This document shows positions 8,684 through 17,793 of a stretch of 64,000 nucleotides of DNA, piece by piece. The position numbers were made by a program, and so were the translations under genes. The notes under the pieces were generated by a model, which did no database searches, was not told the origin of the DNA, and saw only the letters and a list, made by a program, of their open reading frames with translations. The stretch's first letter is position 1, and every line of letters starts with the position of its first letter. Source of the stretch: G964291335 sp964291335 (lineage in GTDB: Bacteria; Chloroflexota; Dehalococcoidia; Lucifugimonadales; UBA3495); contig OZ219748.1 of the NCBI GenBank assembly GCA_964291335.2, positions 2,604,001 through 2,668,000 on the forward strand, given 5' to 3'.

Positions 8684-9997
8684 ATGTCCGAACACTTCAC
8701 CATCTACAAATTCAGAGCCTACACCACCAGGGAAGGCTACCAGGAAATCGACCGGATTCTGTCGCTGCAGCAGGCTCTCTACAATGCGGCGATTCAGGAA
8801 CGCCGGGATGCCTGGCAGTGGATCAAAAAAGGCGGAGACCCGGCTCAGGCAAAAATTAATTACTACAGCCAGTGCCGGCAGCTGACCCAAATCCGGAAAG
8901 AAAACCCGGAACTGGAAAACCTCAGCCGACGAATTTCCACCGGCTCCCTGAACCGAGCCGACCGAGCCTTCCAGTCCTTCTTCCGCCGCGTTAAAAACGG
9001 CGAAAAGCCCGGCTATCCCAGATTCAAGTCCCACTCCCGGTTCAATACCCTGGAAACCCACGGCATTGAACCGAGCTGGCTCAAGGTGAACCCTCAAGAG
9101 CGAAAAGCAACGCTCATAGTAAGGGGCATCCCGGCGCTGCACATCCCACTGAAGAACCGGATACTGCCCCCGGTCAGTCAGTTCAAGACTCTGAAAATCA
9201 CCCGGCGGGGACGCCGCTGCACTATTTCCCTGGGATTCCGGGAAATGAAGGCGGAACTGCCCCCGAACGGCCGGGCTATCGGCCTGGACATGCGCGCCGG
9301 CATCGCCCGGGTGGTAACCAGTGAAGGCCGGACGTGGCAAACCCGGGAAAAGAACAATAACAAAATCAAAAGGAGGCAGCGAAAACTCAGTCGGGCCCAA
9401 AAGGGATCAAACAAAAGGCGGAAAAAGGCCGCCCAACTGGCCAACGCCCACTACGAAGAACAGGTGTCCGACTACAATGCCATTCACCGATTCACCAGCC
9501 ACATCATCCGAAACTATGAACTGATCGGAATAGAGGACCTGGAAATCCGGCGGTTGACCCAATCAGCCAAAGGGACAGTGGAAAACCCCGGAACGATGAC
9601 CGCGCTGATCGCAGACCGAAACCGCCGGATTCTGGAACAGCGATGGGGTGAAATACGGAGACAGCTGACGTACAAGGCAGGATGGGCTGGACGAAAGCTG
9701 ATCGCCGTGGATCCCAGGAACACCAGCCGAACCTGCAGCCGGTGCGGACTGACCAAGAGCAGTCCCCAGACGAATCCCACCTTCCGATGCAGCAACTGCG
9801 AACTGGTGGGCGCCGCCGCCCATAATGCGGCAATCAATATCCTGCGCCGGAGTTACGGCTCCGGCGAGGGTGGAATCAGGGCCGAAAGGCCTCCCCTCGA
9901 CGCGCCGCAGGATATTTTATCAATCGGAGCATTGGTTCCGATGCGCGTGGAAATACCTGCGCTGAAGCCAGGACAAGGGGAGACCTGCCAAAACTGA
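8684..9997 (+). CDS. tnpB: TnpB-like protein lacking the third RuvC aspartate
   Basis: This 437-aa protein has full IS605-type TnpB architecture: a helical N-terminal wedge and recognition region, RuvC-I AIGLDMRAG (Asp202), a bridge-helix-like basic stretch (KIKRRQRKLSRAQKG), RuvC-II IGIEDLEI (Glu284) and a zinc finger CSRC...CSNC (351-372). RuvC-III reads GAAAHNAAINIL, where the family norm is nADhNAAINI, so the catalytic Asp is Ala379. TnpB is an RNA-guided DNA endonuclease, and loss of this Asp should abolish cleavage. No tnpA is present. Its 3' end runs into a CRISPR-like array. It could be a domesticated RNA-guided binder or a dead remnant. Confidence 0.9.
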   Translation: MSEHFTIYKFRAYTTREGYQEIDRILSLQQALYNAAIQERRDAWQWIKKGGDPAQAKINYYSQCRQLTQIRKENPELENLSRRISTGSLNRADRAFQSFFRRVKNGEKPGYPRFKSHSRFNTLETHGIEPSWLKVNPQERKATLIVRGIPALHIPLKNRILPPVSQFKTLKITRRGRRCTISLGFREMKAELPPNGRAIGLDMRAGIARVVTSEGRTWQTREKNNNKIKRRQRKLSRAQKGSNKRRKKAAQLANAHYEEQVSDYNAIHRFTSHIIRNYELIGIEDLEIRRLTQSAKGTVENPGTMTALIADRNRRILEQRWGEIRRQLTYKAGWAGRKLIAVDPRNTSRTCSRCGLTKSSPQTNPTFRCSNCELVGAAAHNAAINILRRSYGSGEGGIRAERPPLDAPQDILSIGALVPMRVEIPALKPGQGETCQN

Positions 9998-10049
9998 ATA
10001 TGAAACGGCAAGGGGGAAATCCCAAGCTATTACGGGATAACCGGAGAGC

Positions 10050-10662
10050 AAAACCGGCGATGGCAGGAAGATTCCGGATCTTTCTCCGTTCCCTGATACT
10101 CAGGGCTAAACTCCGCCAGCACAGGGAGATTCCTGGCCAGTAGAGTCCCGTCAATAAAGGGAATCTCTAAACTCCGCCGGCACAGGGAGATTCCTTCTGA
10201 AATGCGCTCTGTTGGCTGCCTACTACACTAAACCCTGCCAGCGCCGGGAGATTCCTTCACATCACTGACCGTCAGCATCGGTTTTTGGCTGAACCCCACC
10301 AGCGCCGGGAGCTTCCCAAAGCACATGTAAGGATTGTCAGGAAGACCTCGGTTCCCCCACCAGCACCGGGAGCTTCCATTGACTTTTTCCGGCATAGGGG
10401 GGCTCTGGAGTTTCCCCTGCCAGCGCCGTGAGATTCCCGCTACCCGCTTGTGTCAGCAGGCTAAGGAAACATCCCCACCTACCAGCGCCGGGAGATTCCC
10501 GGGTGTTATCACATGCATAAGATCAGGGAGTAGGTTACCCCACCAGCGCCGGGAGATTCCAGTATAGTAACAGCGGATTACCTGCTGCTTACGCCAAACC
10601 ACGCCAGTGCGGGGCGATTCCGGAAAAAAGTTCCACACACCCCTTCAGCGCCGGGCAATTCC
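10050..10662 (+). CRISPR. degenerate CRISPR-like array, 11 units, 61-bp period
   Basis: Eleven related segments of about 26 nt end at 10075, 10133, 10194, 10255, 10316, 10377, 10437, 10499, 10560, 10621 and 10662. Spacing is 58, then 60-62 eight times, and a final 41. The consensus runs AAACCCCGCCAGC then GCCGGGAGATTCC, with CCC and GGG arms able to form a small hairpin. The intervening sequences are all different. A 61-bp period matches classic type I-E arrays (28-29 nt repeats, 32-33 nt spacers), but no two repeats are identical, so the array has decayed or diverged. There is no cas gene. It starts 52 nt after the TnpB-like stop. Confidence 0.65.
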
Positions 10663-10846
10663 ATATGATGTTGAGCAAGAAGCAATACAATACCGGCTTT
10701 CCCGCCCCAACCGGAACGAAGCAATACCGGGAACCCCCAACAACCCATCCAAGCCGGATTGCAAAAACCCCGGACTCAACACCCGGTAAACGCCCCACCA
10801 GCAAAGAACCCTATTACAAAAACCTGAAAAAGGAGACCTTGACGGT

Positions 10847-11086
10847 ATGAACAATACCCGAATATCCGAATACACCAACGCCATGGCTGCCGCCGCCGAA
10901 CAGGTAGCTCAAAGCAGAAATCAGCTGCAGGCCGCCGTCAATTCCATAACCCCCTTTCAGCAGGAGATGACCCCATCGGAGTATAATCACCTCAAGGAAA
11001 TGCGCGCCGAACTCGACAACCTGGAAACCCTCCTGACCAAAACCCAATGCGCCCACTACGTCGTCAACGACGGCAGCATCGGATAA
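10847..11086 (+). CDS. small helical protein, 79 aa
   Basis: An AAGGAG about 11 nt upstream supports the ATG. The product is almost entirely helical (NAMAAAAEQVAQSRNQLQAAV, then EYNHLKEMRAELDNLETLL), probably a helical hairpin or short coiled coil. It begins about 185 nt after the last CRISPR-like unit. I see no gene in 10663-10846. Family not recognised. Confidence 0.6.
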   Translation: MNNTRISEYTNAMAAAAEQVAQSRNQLQAAVNSITPFQQEMTPSEYNHLKEMRAELDNLETLLTKTQCAHYVVNDGSIG

Positions 11087-11106
11087 AAGACCCCCACCCC
11101 CCCTGA

Positions 11107-11520
11107 ATGATTACCCGATGTCTTAAATGCAGCAAATACCTCGTCGCAATAACCGAACACTGCCGCTACTGTAATACCCGCCGCAATATCCCCGGAGAGG
11201 AGGAAAAAGAGCGGCGCATGCTGCTGAGTTTCATCAGCAGAATAATCATCACCACAATTATCACGCTCTCCGCAATTCTCTACATGACGGATCTGGCAAT
11301 AAGAACCGACCACATCATAGCCGTCGGCCTGACCCTGACTTCGCTCTTCATCCGGCGCGAATCCGGCATTATCATCAACCATTCCGGCTATACCCGGCAG
11401 GAGAAGAACGCCGCGCTGAGGCAAGCTATCATCAGCAGCCTGACCGCATGGGCCTTTACTCTGCTCCTGTTCACAATCGAAACAGCTGACCGGACTTTCG
11501 ATTTATTCAAGAGCATCTGA
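11107..11520 (+). CDS. zinc-ribbon membrane protein, 137 aa
   Basis: An N-terminal CLKC...CRYC zinc ribbon (residues 5-22) is followed by a basic link and three hydrophobic segments (about residues 45-62, 68-83 and 108-125). The protein should sit in the cytoplasmic membrane with the ribbon in the cytoplasm. This zinc_ribbon-plus-TM plan is common among small uncharacterised bacterial proteins. It follows the 79-aa gene by 20 nt. Confidence 0.65.
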   Translation: MITRCLKCSKYLVAITEHCRYCNTRRNIPGEEEKERRMLLSFISRIIITTIITLSAILYMTDLAIRTDHIIAVGLTLTSLFIRRESGIIINHSGYTRQEKNAALRQAIISSLTAWAFTLLLFTIETADRTFDLFKSI

Positions 11521-11536
11521 ATCAACTGAACCAACT

Positions 11537-11577
11537 GTCCCCCGGCGGCTTTTTCAGAGACCACGCCGCCGGGGGAC
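11537..11577 (+). terminator. GC-rich hairpin
   Basis: Thirteen-base arms (11537-11549 and 11565-11577) pair perfectly around a 15-nt loop, 16 nt after the membrane protein stop. There is no T-tract. Confidence 0.5.
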
Positions 11578-11632
11578 GGACCCGCTCCGCAACCGGCGAA
11601 AGGGTCAATTTCCCGCTGCAGGAGCTGATCAA

Positions 11633-12175
11633 ATGACCACCAACTGCCATACCATCTACCAAACCCCATCGGCGTCCGAGCAAAACGCCCGGACCCTGGA
11701 CCGTTCCGGCAACGCCGCCGACCACGCCGAAGCCGCCCTGATCCGTCAGAGCATCAATAGCTATACCGAATCCATCGTCACCCGCTTCCGCCAGGAAACC
11801 CTCACGCCGGCAACAGCCTGCACCTACGCCAAAGCCCAACTCTCCGAAGCCGATTTCGAGGATTATCACCGGCACGCCGCCAATGCTCCGGTCAGTATCG
11901 AAGACCTGCTCATGGCCCTGGAACTGGCCGGCAAAGCCCACTACAGCGCCCTGACCAGGCTGACCCACCGCATGCCCCGGGAACTCCGGGAACACAGCGG
12001 CAAACTGCGCCTGCTGCTTGCCCGGGGGTTCTACGAAAACATCAAAGCTACCCTGGAAGCCGGCAATGCCTTTGCGCCGCCGGAAACCGCGCTGTGGGAA
12101 CGACAGACCAAAAAACTCCGGTACAGCATCGCCCAGGTCATGGGCCTGGCACAGCCGGAAACCCTGACCGCATAA
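11633..12175 (+). CDS. hypothetical helical protein, 180 aa
   Basis: AGGAG about 8 nt before the ATG sets the start. The chain is rich in Ala, Glu and Arg and predicted helical, with no membrane span. The stretch PVSIEDLLMALELAGKAHYS suggests a helical bundle. It lies in a run of small genes spaced 16-37 nt apart (11633-13109) that probably form one transcript. Function unknown. Confidence 0.65.
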   Translation: MTTNCHTIYQTPSASEQNARTLDRSGNAADHAEAALIRQSINSYTESIVTRFRQETLTPATACTYAKAQLSEADFEDYHRHAANAPVSIEDLLMALELAGKAHYSALTRLTHRMPRELREHSGKLRLLLARGFYENIKATLEAGNAFAPPETALWERQTKKLRYSIAQVMGLAQPETLTA

Positions 12176-12191
12176 TCGGCAGGGAGAACTC

Positions 12192-12608
12192 GTGCTAACC
12201 TCTATGCCGATGCTGGAACTCAGCAACGGAATCCGGGACCGATTGAACGAACTCCGGCAGAAATGCCGGAGCCAGCCAATGCCGGCCTGGATCGAACAGC
12301 GCCGCATCAACGCCCTGTTCCGGCAGTTCATCGAATTGCCCTACGCCCTGCCGTCATTGCTGATCCTGCCGACCTCTATCGCCATTGCCGGCAACTATCG
12401 GAACGCCAAAATTATCGCAGCATTAGCCATCGCCGCCGCCATCGTGATCTGGCTGATCACCCAGAAGCTGAAACAACTGCAGGAAAACAACCCAACGCTG
12501 AGCGAAAAACAGCTGCGGGATCAGAAACAGCTGAAGAACATCATCATTGTCGCCGCCTGCGCTCTGGCGTTAAGCGCACTGATGGGCGCCGGAACGCTGA
12601 TCAGCTGA
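12192..12608 (+). CDS. membrane protein, 138 aa, GTG start
   Basis: AGGGAGA 4 nt before a GTG fixes the start. The N-terminal 40 residues are basic and soluble, then hydrophobic segments occur at about 49-67, 74-90 and 116-136. A Gln/Lys-rich helix lies between the second and third spans. The family is not recognised. It is cotranscribed with the flanking small genes. Confidence 0.65.
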   Translation: MLTSMPMLELSNGIRDRLNELRQKCRSQPMPAWIEQRRINALFRQFIELPYALPSLLILPTSIAIAGNYRNAKIIAALAIAAAIVIWLITQKLKQLQENNPTLSEKQLRDQKQLKNIIIVAACALALSALMGAGTLIS

Positions 12609-12645
12609 ATTAAACCCGTCAAACCTATCAAGGAAGGAAAGGAAA

Positions 12646-12897
12646 ATGACGAAGACGTGGCAGATACTCACGTGGCAGGAAATCGAACAAGCAGTGGAAA
12701 AACGCAACGTCAGCCTGCTGACCGAATCCCTGAAACCGGCGGAAATGGAACTGAAAGACGTCCGGGAGATTATCCGGAACAGTCAGGACCAAGGCCTGCC
12801 TATCGAGCGGTATCGGGAGAAAGCACTGCTGGACAACTACGTGAAAAGCCTGAAACGGGCAATCCGGCAGGCTCAATCACAGAAAGAGGTCATCTAA
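12646..12897 (+). CDS. small helical protein, 83 aa
   Basis: A purine-rich AAGGAAAGGA lies directly before the ATG. The product is a charged helical protein (KPAEMELKDVREIIRNSQ, then NYVKSLKRAIRQAQSQK). Its stop TAA shares its last A with the next gene's ATG, so translation is coupled. Function unknown. Confidence 0.6.
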   Translation: MTKTWQILTWQEIEQAVEKRNVSLLTESLKPAEMELKDVREIIRNSQDQGLPIERYREKALLDNYVKSLKRAIRQAQSQKEVI

Positions 12898-13109
12898 TGC
12901 ATTACCACGTGATATACGCCGTACCCCACCGTCAGCCGGAGCCGGACGACCCCATCGTAATTTTTCCGGACCACCCCCGGAGTCCCCGCATCGACGGCGT
13001 AACCCTGAACGAGGCCGACGAGATCTGCCGCCGGCGCAGCGGATTATCCGTTATTGCCTGCAACCATGCCTGCCCGCACCAGCGGCCATCCCCAGCGGCT
13101 GAACGCTGA
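12897..13109 (+). CDS. small protein, 70 aa, coupled start
   Basis: The ATG overlaps the preceding stop in the form TAATG, a classic coupling arrangement. The sequence MHYHVIYAVPHRQPEPDDPI begins with a strand and has a Cys/His patch near the C-terminus (CNHACPHQ) that could bind metal. The gene ends just before an intrinsic terminator. Family unknown. Confidence 0.6.
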   Translation: MHYHVIYAVPHRQPEPDDPIVIFPDHPRSPRIDGVTLNEADEICRRRSGLSVIACNHACPHQRPSPAAER

Positions 13110-13134
13110 ACGGAACTCCCCCGGGACTCGCCAG

Positions 13135-13163
13135 GCCGGAACGTTTCCGTTCCGGCTTATTTT
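13135..13163 (+). terminator. intrinsic terminator
   Basis: A 9-bp stem (13135-13143 with 13148-13156) with a TTTC loop is followed by TTATTTT. This ends the 11633-13109 transcript. Confidence 0.8.
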
Positions 13164-13346
13164 GCGCGCCGGAACCGGAGATGCAAAAAAGACGGAAAGA
13201 AAACCGGATAGGCTGAATCTGAAAGATAATCCCTGAACAATGAACTGGCCCGCCGGCGCAACTTCCTCCACCGGGGACACCAAGTCCGCAGTCCAGGCCG
13301 CAGCCGGTACCGGGAAACGCCCCAACCCTGAACCGAGGCAACTGCC

Positions 13347-13655
13347 ATGTCCATCTGCATGCTCCCCTTCTGCAGATACCCCCGCCAGCTTAAAGCCGTG
13401 GCCCGGGAAAACACCCCCAATTCCGACGTGTGGGCCAGCGCCAGCGACAAACTCATTATCGTCATCAACCCGGCCAGCGAGGAAGAATTTGAAAACCTGC
13501 GCCAATCCGTTAACCAGTGGCAGCTGCCGGTTAAGCACTACCTGCTGAACTACAAAAACGTGAGTTCACAGTTTGCCCGGATCGTCCGGCAGGAATACAA
13601 AACCATCTACCGACCAAAACGGAAAAAAGAGAAACCCTCCGCTCCCAGGCTTTGA
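13347..13655 (+). CDS. hypothetical protein, 102 aa
   Basis: This small soluble protein has an early strand-helix arrangement (SDKLIIVINPASEEEFENLR, about residues 33-52) and a very basic C-terminal tail (RPKRKKEKPS) that suggests nucleic-acid contact. It lies between the terminator at 13163 and the ThyX-like gene. The ribosome site is weak (GAGGCAACTGCC before ATG). Not recognised. Confidence 0.6.
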   Translation: MSICMLPFCRYPRQLKAVARENTPNSDVWASASDKLIIVINPASEEEFENLRQSVNQWQLPVKHYLLNYKNVSSQFARIVRQEYKTIYRPKRKKEKPSAPRL

Positions 13656-13738
13656 ATGCTCCATTGCGCCGCCCTGAGTGTGGCGGAAATCATCATGGGC
13701 CACAGAACCTTCACCCGGAAAAAACGGCAGGAAAGTCA

Positions 13739-15082
13739 ATGAACGCCGGACGCATCTACCGGATGGACAATTCATCCCTTACCGAAGAACAGATAGCGGT
13801 TGCCTTCGCCCGATGCTCCCGGAACCCGGAACCCTTCGACCGGACAGCCAAGCAGGTCAGCGAAACCCAAGCCGCCCGGTTCAACGAAAAGTGGGTGCTC
13901 GGCGACGGCCACGCCTCCGTCGCCGAGCATGCAATCACCCATATTGCCATAGAGAACATCTCCCGGCTCTGCGCCGACCACATTGAAAGCGGCCGGCTGG
14001 CATCTTATACCGAAAAATCATCCCGTTATCAGGCAATAACGCCTGACCATCGATTCATCCCACCGGAACTAGCGGAATACCCCGACCTGCTGCGCCGATA
14101 CGAAGAAACTACCACCAACCTCATGCTTGCCTACCGGAGTATCCTGAACGACCTGGCAACAGCCAAACAGGAAAGCCAGCCACAACTGCCGGATGAATCC
14201 GGCGCTGCCTGGCAGAAAAGACGAATACGGGAATCCCTGGACGACGCCCGCGCCCTGCTGCCAGCGGCAACCCTGACCAGCCTGGGTCTTACCGCCAATG
14301 CCCGGTCCCTGGCTTACCTCATTTCCCGTATGGCCTCCAGCCCCCTGGCGGAAGACCGACAAACTGCCCGGGGATTGCATACTCAGGGTACGATTGCCTG
14401 CCCCAGCCTGCTGAAACACGCCGAACCAACCACGGCCTTGCAACGAAGGCAGCAACGCAACCCGCCGGCAGAATCCGCCACACCCCCCGGCGTACGACTG
14501 CTGCACTTTCAGCAGGACGCAGAACAAACCATCGCCGAGTCCCTGCGTGAAAGCGGTATGGTTCCCACCAACGCTCCAAACCGGGCTGCCCTGCAAATGG
14601 TCTGCGCCGAACTCGGCGCCCACGACCAGCTGCCCAGAGAATTTGAACTGGCCGACTACCGTTTCACCGTAACCCTGGACTACGGCGCAATGCGCGAACT
14701 GCGCCGACACCGCATGCTAACCTTCCTGGAAAGCCCCCTCACTGCCCTTGACGGCCACAATACCCCGGATCCCATCGCCGACTCCGATCTGTCGGAAAAG
14801 TTTGAGACGGCAATCAATCAGGCAACCGAACTGTACCGGGAGCTGCTGAACGCCGGCCTCACCGCGCCGGCTCAATACGCGGTATGCCATGCCCACTGGC
14901 AGACCGTAACGCTCAAGCTCAACCTGAGACAGCTGCGCAATCTGGCCCGGCTGCGCACCCAACCCAAAGCCCATATCGGAATCAGAAGACCGGTACAGCA
15001 AATGCTGAAGCAGGTCCGGGATCGCCAGTCGTTCCTTTACCGGAACGCGGTAGAGCCGGTAGTGGCTGACGCCGGAATCTGA
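13739..15082 (+). CDS. thyX: double-length ThyX-like FAD-dependent thymidylate synthase
   Basis: This 447-aa protein has two ThyX-like halves. The first carries LGDGHASVAEHAITHIAIENISR and then RLASYTEKSSRYQ, a variant of the RHRxxSxNExSxRY signature in which the RHR is not intact. The second carries AMRELRRHRMLTFLE near residue 325. ThyX makes dTMP from dUMP using FAD, NADPH and methylene-folate. Single-domain ThyX is about 220-250 aa, whereas fused double forms like this occur in Chloroflexota and relatives. Whether this copy is catalytic or a diverged relative is not settled by motifs. GGAAAG lies just before ATG 13739, and the frame extends 29 codons upstream without a better start. Confidence 0.8.
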   Translation: MNAGRIYRMDNSSLTEEQIAVAFARCSRNPEPFDRTAKQVSETQAARFNEKWVLGDGHASVAEHAITHIAIENISRLCADHIESGRLASYTEKSSRYQAITPDHRFIPPELAEYPDLLRRYEETTTNLMLAYRSILNDLATAKQESQPQLPDESGAAWQKRRIRESLDDARALLPAATLTSLGLTANARSLAYLISRMASSPLAEDRQTARGLHTQGTIACPSLLKHAEPTTALQRRQQRNPPAESATPPGVRLLHFQQDAEQTIAESLRESGMVPTNAPNRAALQMVCAELGAHDQLPREFELADYRFTVTLDYGAMRELRRHRMLTFLESPLTALDGHNTPDPIADSDLSEKFETAINQATELYRELLNAGLTAPAQYAVCHAHWQTVTLKLNLRQLRNLARLRTQPKAHIGIRRPVQQMLKQVRDRQSFLYRNAVEPVVADAGI

Positions 15083-15083
15083 A

Positions 15084-15582
15084 ATGAAGACCGCACAGGG
15101 TATTAACAAGCCCCACGATCCAAAAAACGCCGCCAACTGGTTCATTGAACGGGGAATTAAAGAAGAGCGCCCACTGGTTCACATTGAGGTGCAGAAACTT
15201 CTATATTTCTCGCACGGCTGGATGCTGGGCATCCACCAGCGTCCCCTACACTATGGGGTATGGGAGGCCTGGCGTTACGGCCCCGTCCTGCCTGAGGTAT
15301 ATTTTAACCTCAACCAATATCGGGAAACCGATTACAGCCCTCATCCAATCAGCGCCCAGTGAGCCTTTCACCGACGAAGAGACCGACATCCTGATTGACG
15401 TGTACGACTACTGCCGACTGGGACCTGCCACCCTGGCAGGAATATCCCAGGCGCGCGGCGGCCCCTGGGATCGGGTGTGGCACAGCACCAGGAAATCGCA
15501 GGTCTTACCGAACCGGATGATCCAGGCCTGGTTTGCCAGGCTGCTCCGTGAACACGGGACATCCGAAAACGCGCCCCTTTAA
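15084..15582 (+). pseudogene. Panacea (SocA/DUF4065) domain gene, frameshifted
   Basis: The first frame (15084-15362) encodes AANWFIERG, VHIEVQKLLYFSHGWMLG and WRYGPVLPEVYFNLNQYRET, the usual start of a Panacea/DUF4065 domain. It then hits TGA. The +1 frame continues with EPFTDEETDILIDVYDYC, LAGISQ and PWDRVWHSTR to 15582, matching the expected remainder. Joined, the product would be about 165 aa, the normal size. Panacea domains serve as antitoxins or phage-linked regulators. One extra base around 15330-15362 explains the break, either real or an assembly error. It follows the ThyX-like stop by 1 nt. Confidence 0.7.
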
Positions 15583-15747
15583 CGGTGGAACCGGCTACTG
15601 CCGATAGCAGCCTCTGACCTGTATCGAACTCACCTGTTTAACCACCAAGCAGAAGTCTACTATAGACAAAAAGAGAATTGACTCTCATACTGGCACCTGT
15701 CAGAAAAATCACTACCAATTCCACATACCGTGCAGAAAGAACAAGAG

Positions 15748-17793
15748 ATGACTATACAACGACCCAGAAACAGCGAACCAGCCGCTAACAAAGAACTTGG
15801 AAACTTGTTGCAGAAAATGCTATATGGTTACCAAGTACGCTCCGAAAATACCAGGCTAATCACTGAACAACCTAGTCTGCAATTGGACAACCTGATTACC
15901 GCACCCGGCCGCCCCCCCATAGCAGTTGAGGCTGAATATGAAGCGGTAGGCACAGCAGAAGCTGACGCTGCCAAGCGACTTGGCCTTCCAGTAGTAGGTG
16001 AAACTAACCTCATTACAGCAGCAATCGCATTGCGATACCCCGATACAGTAAGGTTCGCGACAAACCTGAAGGACGCAATATGCGAGAACAACCTGTCATA
16101 TGCCATCCTATACGAGGATCAAACCCGTTTCCCTGCACAAGGTTGGATGAGCGGTTCAGTGTCTGACTTGGCAGAACTGATCCGATTAGCATCCATTCCT
16201 CAAAAAGCAGTTGACAACGCTGCAACCGCGCTGGAACAAGGAATAGAGAACGCCGCAAGCGTACTCAACCAAATAGCCACTATCAGGCCCCGCATAACTG
16301 CGACAGTCGCCCACTTGCTGGGAATGACCGACGTACCACAAACGAGGCGCATGGTAGGTGCCATCATTGCCAATGCCATGGTATTTCACCAGCACATTGC
16401 TGGGATGCACAGCGACGTAAAACCTCTCCATTTGGTTTGCGGACCATCAGCATCTGACCCCCAGCAAGAAACCTTAAAAGCTTGGGCTAAAATTCTGAAA
16501 ATCAACTACTGGACCATTTTCGCCATTGCTAAGGATATTCTGGAACAGTTGCCGACTGGAGAAGCCACCATGATTCTGCAAAAACTTCGCAAAACTGTCC
16601 AAGATATTGACGCCATTGGCGTAACCAACACCAATGACCTTACCGGACAAATCTTTCAACGCCTCATTGCAGACCGTAAATACCTGGCAACATTTTATAC
16701 CCTACCAGCCTCAGCAACCCTGCTGGCTCGGCTAGCAGTCAGCAAAATAACCGATATAGACTGGTCAAACGCAGAAGATATCGGTCAACTCCGAATAGCT
16801 GACTTTGCTTGTGGTACCGGAGCCCTGCTGTCCGCCGTATACGAGCAAATAGCCTCTCGACATGAACAAGTCGGTGGCAATCCAACAACACTGCATAAAC
16901 CAATGATGGAAGATGTTCTGTACGGTTGCGACGTGATGCCATCGGCAATTCACATCACAGGCTCCACACTATCTGGTATGCAACCTAATATGGGTTTCGG
17001 ACAGTCGCGTTTGTACACTCTAGCCTATGGACGACAGCCAGACACCAGCATAGCCATCGGTTCGCTGGAATTACTACAATCTTCCTCTGCAATGACCTTA
17101 TTTAACACTAGCAACCCGGCGATGCGCACAGGCAGCGCCGGCGAGCAAACCGCCGCCCAAATCATCGCGGACATCCCAGACAAAGGCTTCGACCTGGTCA
17201 TTATGAATCCACCTTTCACCCGCGCTACTAACCACGAGGGATCCCATGCCAACATCACCAACCCTGCTTTCGCTGCCTTTAACTCTAACCGAGAAGACCA
17301 GACAGCAATGGGCAACCGTATAAACAAACTTGGCAAAGACAGTTGTTATCACGGCAACGCCGGCATCTCATCGGCATTCGCAGCATTGGCAGACAAAAAA
17401 TTGAAACCTGGCGGAGTACTGGCTTTAGTCCTGCCCCTGTCGGTAGCAGCCGGCCTATCCTGGCAAAGTTTCCGTCAAATGTTAGCCAATAACTACACTG
17501 ATCTGGAAGTATTAAGCATTGCTGCCAATAGCAAGGAAATGTCTTTCTCATCAGATACCAGCATGGCAGAATGCTTGGTAATTGCCCGCAAAACTATAAC
17601 TGGCAATAGAACACCCCCGCGCTTCACATCTCTACACAACCGCCCGACAGGACTGGCCCAAGCCGCGGAAATCGCTAGAAATATGAAAAATACTACGACT
17701 GTCCGAAACATAGAGGACGGTCCCTACGGTGGCACGCACGTTAACATAGGAAGTGAGAAAGTCGGAGAAATCACGTCGGCAAAAATTGCTTAG
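15748..17793 (+). CDS. N6-adenine DNA methylase, N-terminal part ending at amber stop
   Basis: The product has a large N-terminal region, then motif I IADFACGTGALLSA (about residue 350) and motif IV DLVIMNPPF (about residue 485), the SAM-binding and catalytic signatures of gamma-class N6-adenine methylases related to HsdM. The frame then meets TAG at 17791-17793, and coding resumes in the same frame to 18651. A full protein would be about 967 aa, like large solitary type II/BREX-style methylases. The alternative start GTG 15730 adds six residues. Base composition is AT-richer than the flanks, pointing to recent transfer. Confidence 0.8.
   Translation: MTIQRPRNSEPAANKELGNLLQKMLYGYQVRSENTRLITEQPSLQLDNLITAPGRPPIAVEAEYEAVGTAEADAAKRLGLPVVGETNLITAAIALRYPDTVRFATNLKDAICENNLSYAILYEDQTRFPAQGWMSGSVSDLAELIRLASIPQKAVDNAATALEQGIENAASVLNQIATIRPRITATVAHLLGMTDVPQTRRMVGAIIANAMVFHQHIAGMHSDVKPLHLVCGPSASDPQQETLKAWAKILKINYWTIFAIAKDILEQLPTGEATMILQKLRKTVQDIDAIGVTNTNDLTGQIFQRLIADRKYLATFYTLPASATLLARLAVSKITDIDWSNAEDIGQLRIADFACGTGALLSAVYEQIASRHEQVGGNPTTLHKPMMEDVLYGCDVMPSAIHITGSTLSGMQPNMGFGQSRLYTLAYGRQPDTSIAIGSLELLQSSSAMTLFNTSNPAMRTGSAGEQTAAQIIADIPDKGFDLVIMNPPFTRATNHEGSHANITNPAFAAFNSNREDQTAMGNRINKLGKDSCYHGNAGISSAFAALADKKLKPGGVLALVLPLSVAAGLSWQSFRQMLANNYTDLEVLSIAANSKEMSFSSDTSMAECLVIARKTITGNRTPPRFTSLHNRPTGLAQAAEIARNMKNTTTVRNIEDGPYGGTHVNIGSEKVGEITSAKIA

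Noticed and set aside
10334..10850. Rightward frames inside and just after the degenerate array (77 and 61 codons)
   Set aside because: They are periodic translations of the repeat units or lack a ribosome site and protein character.
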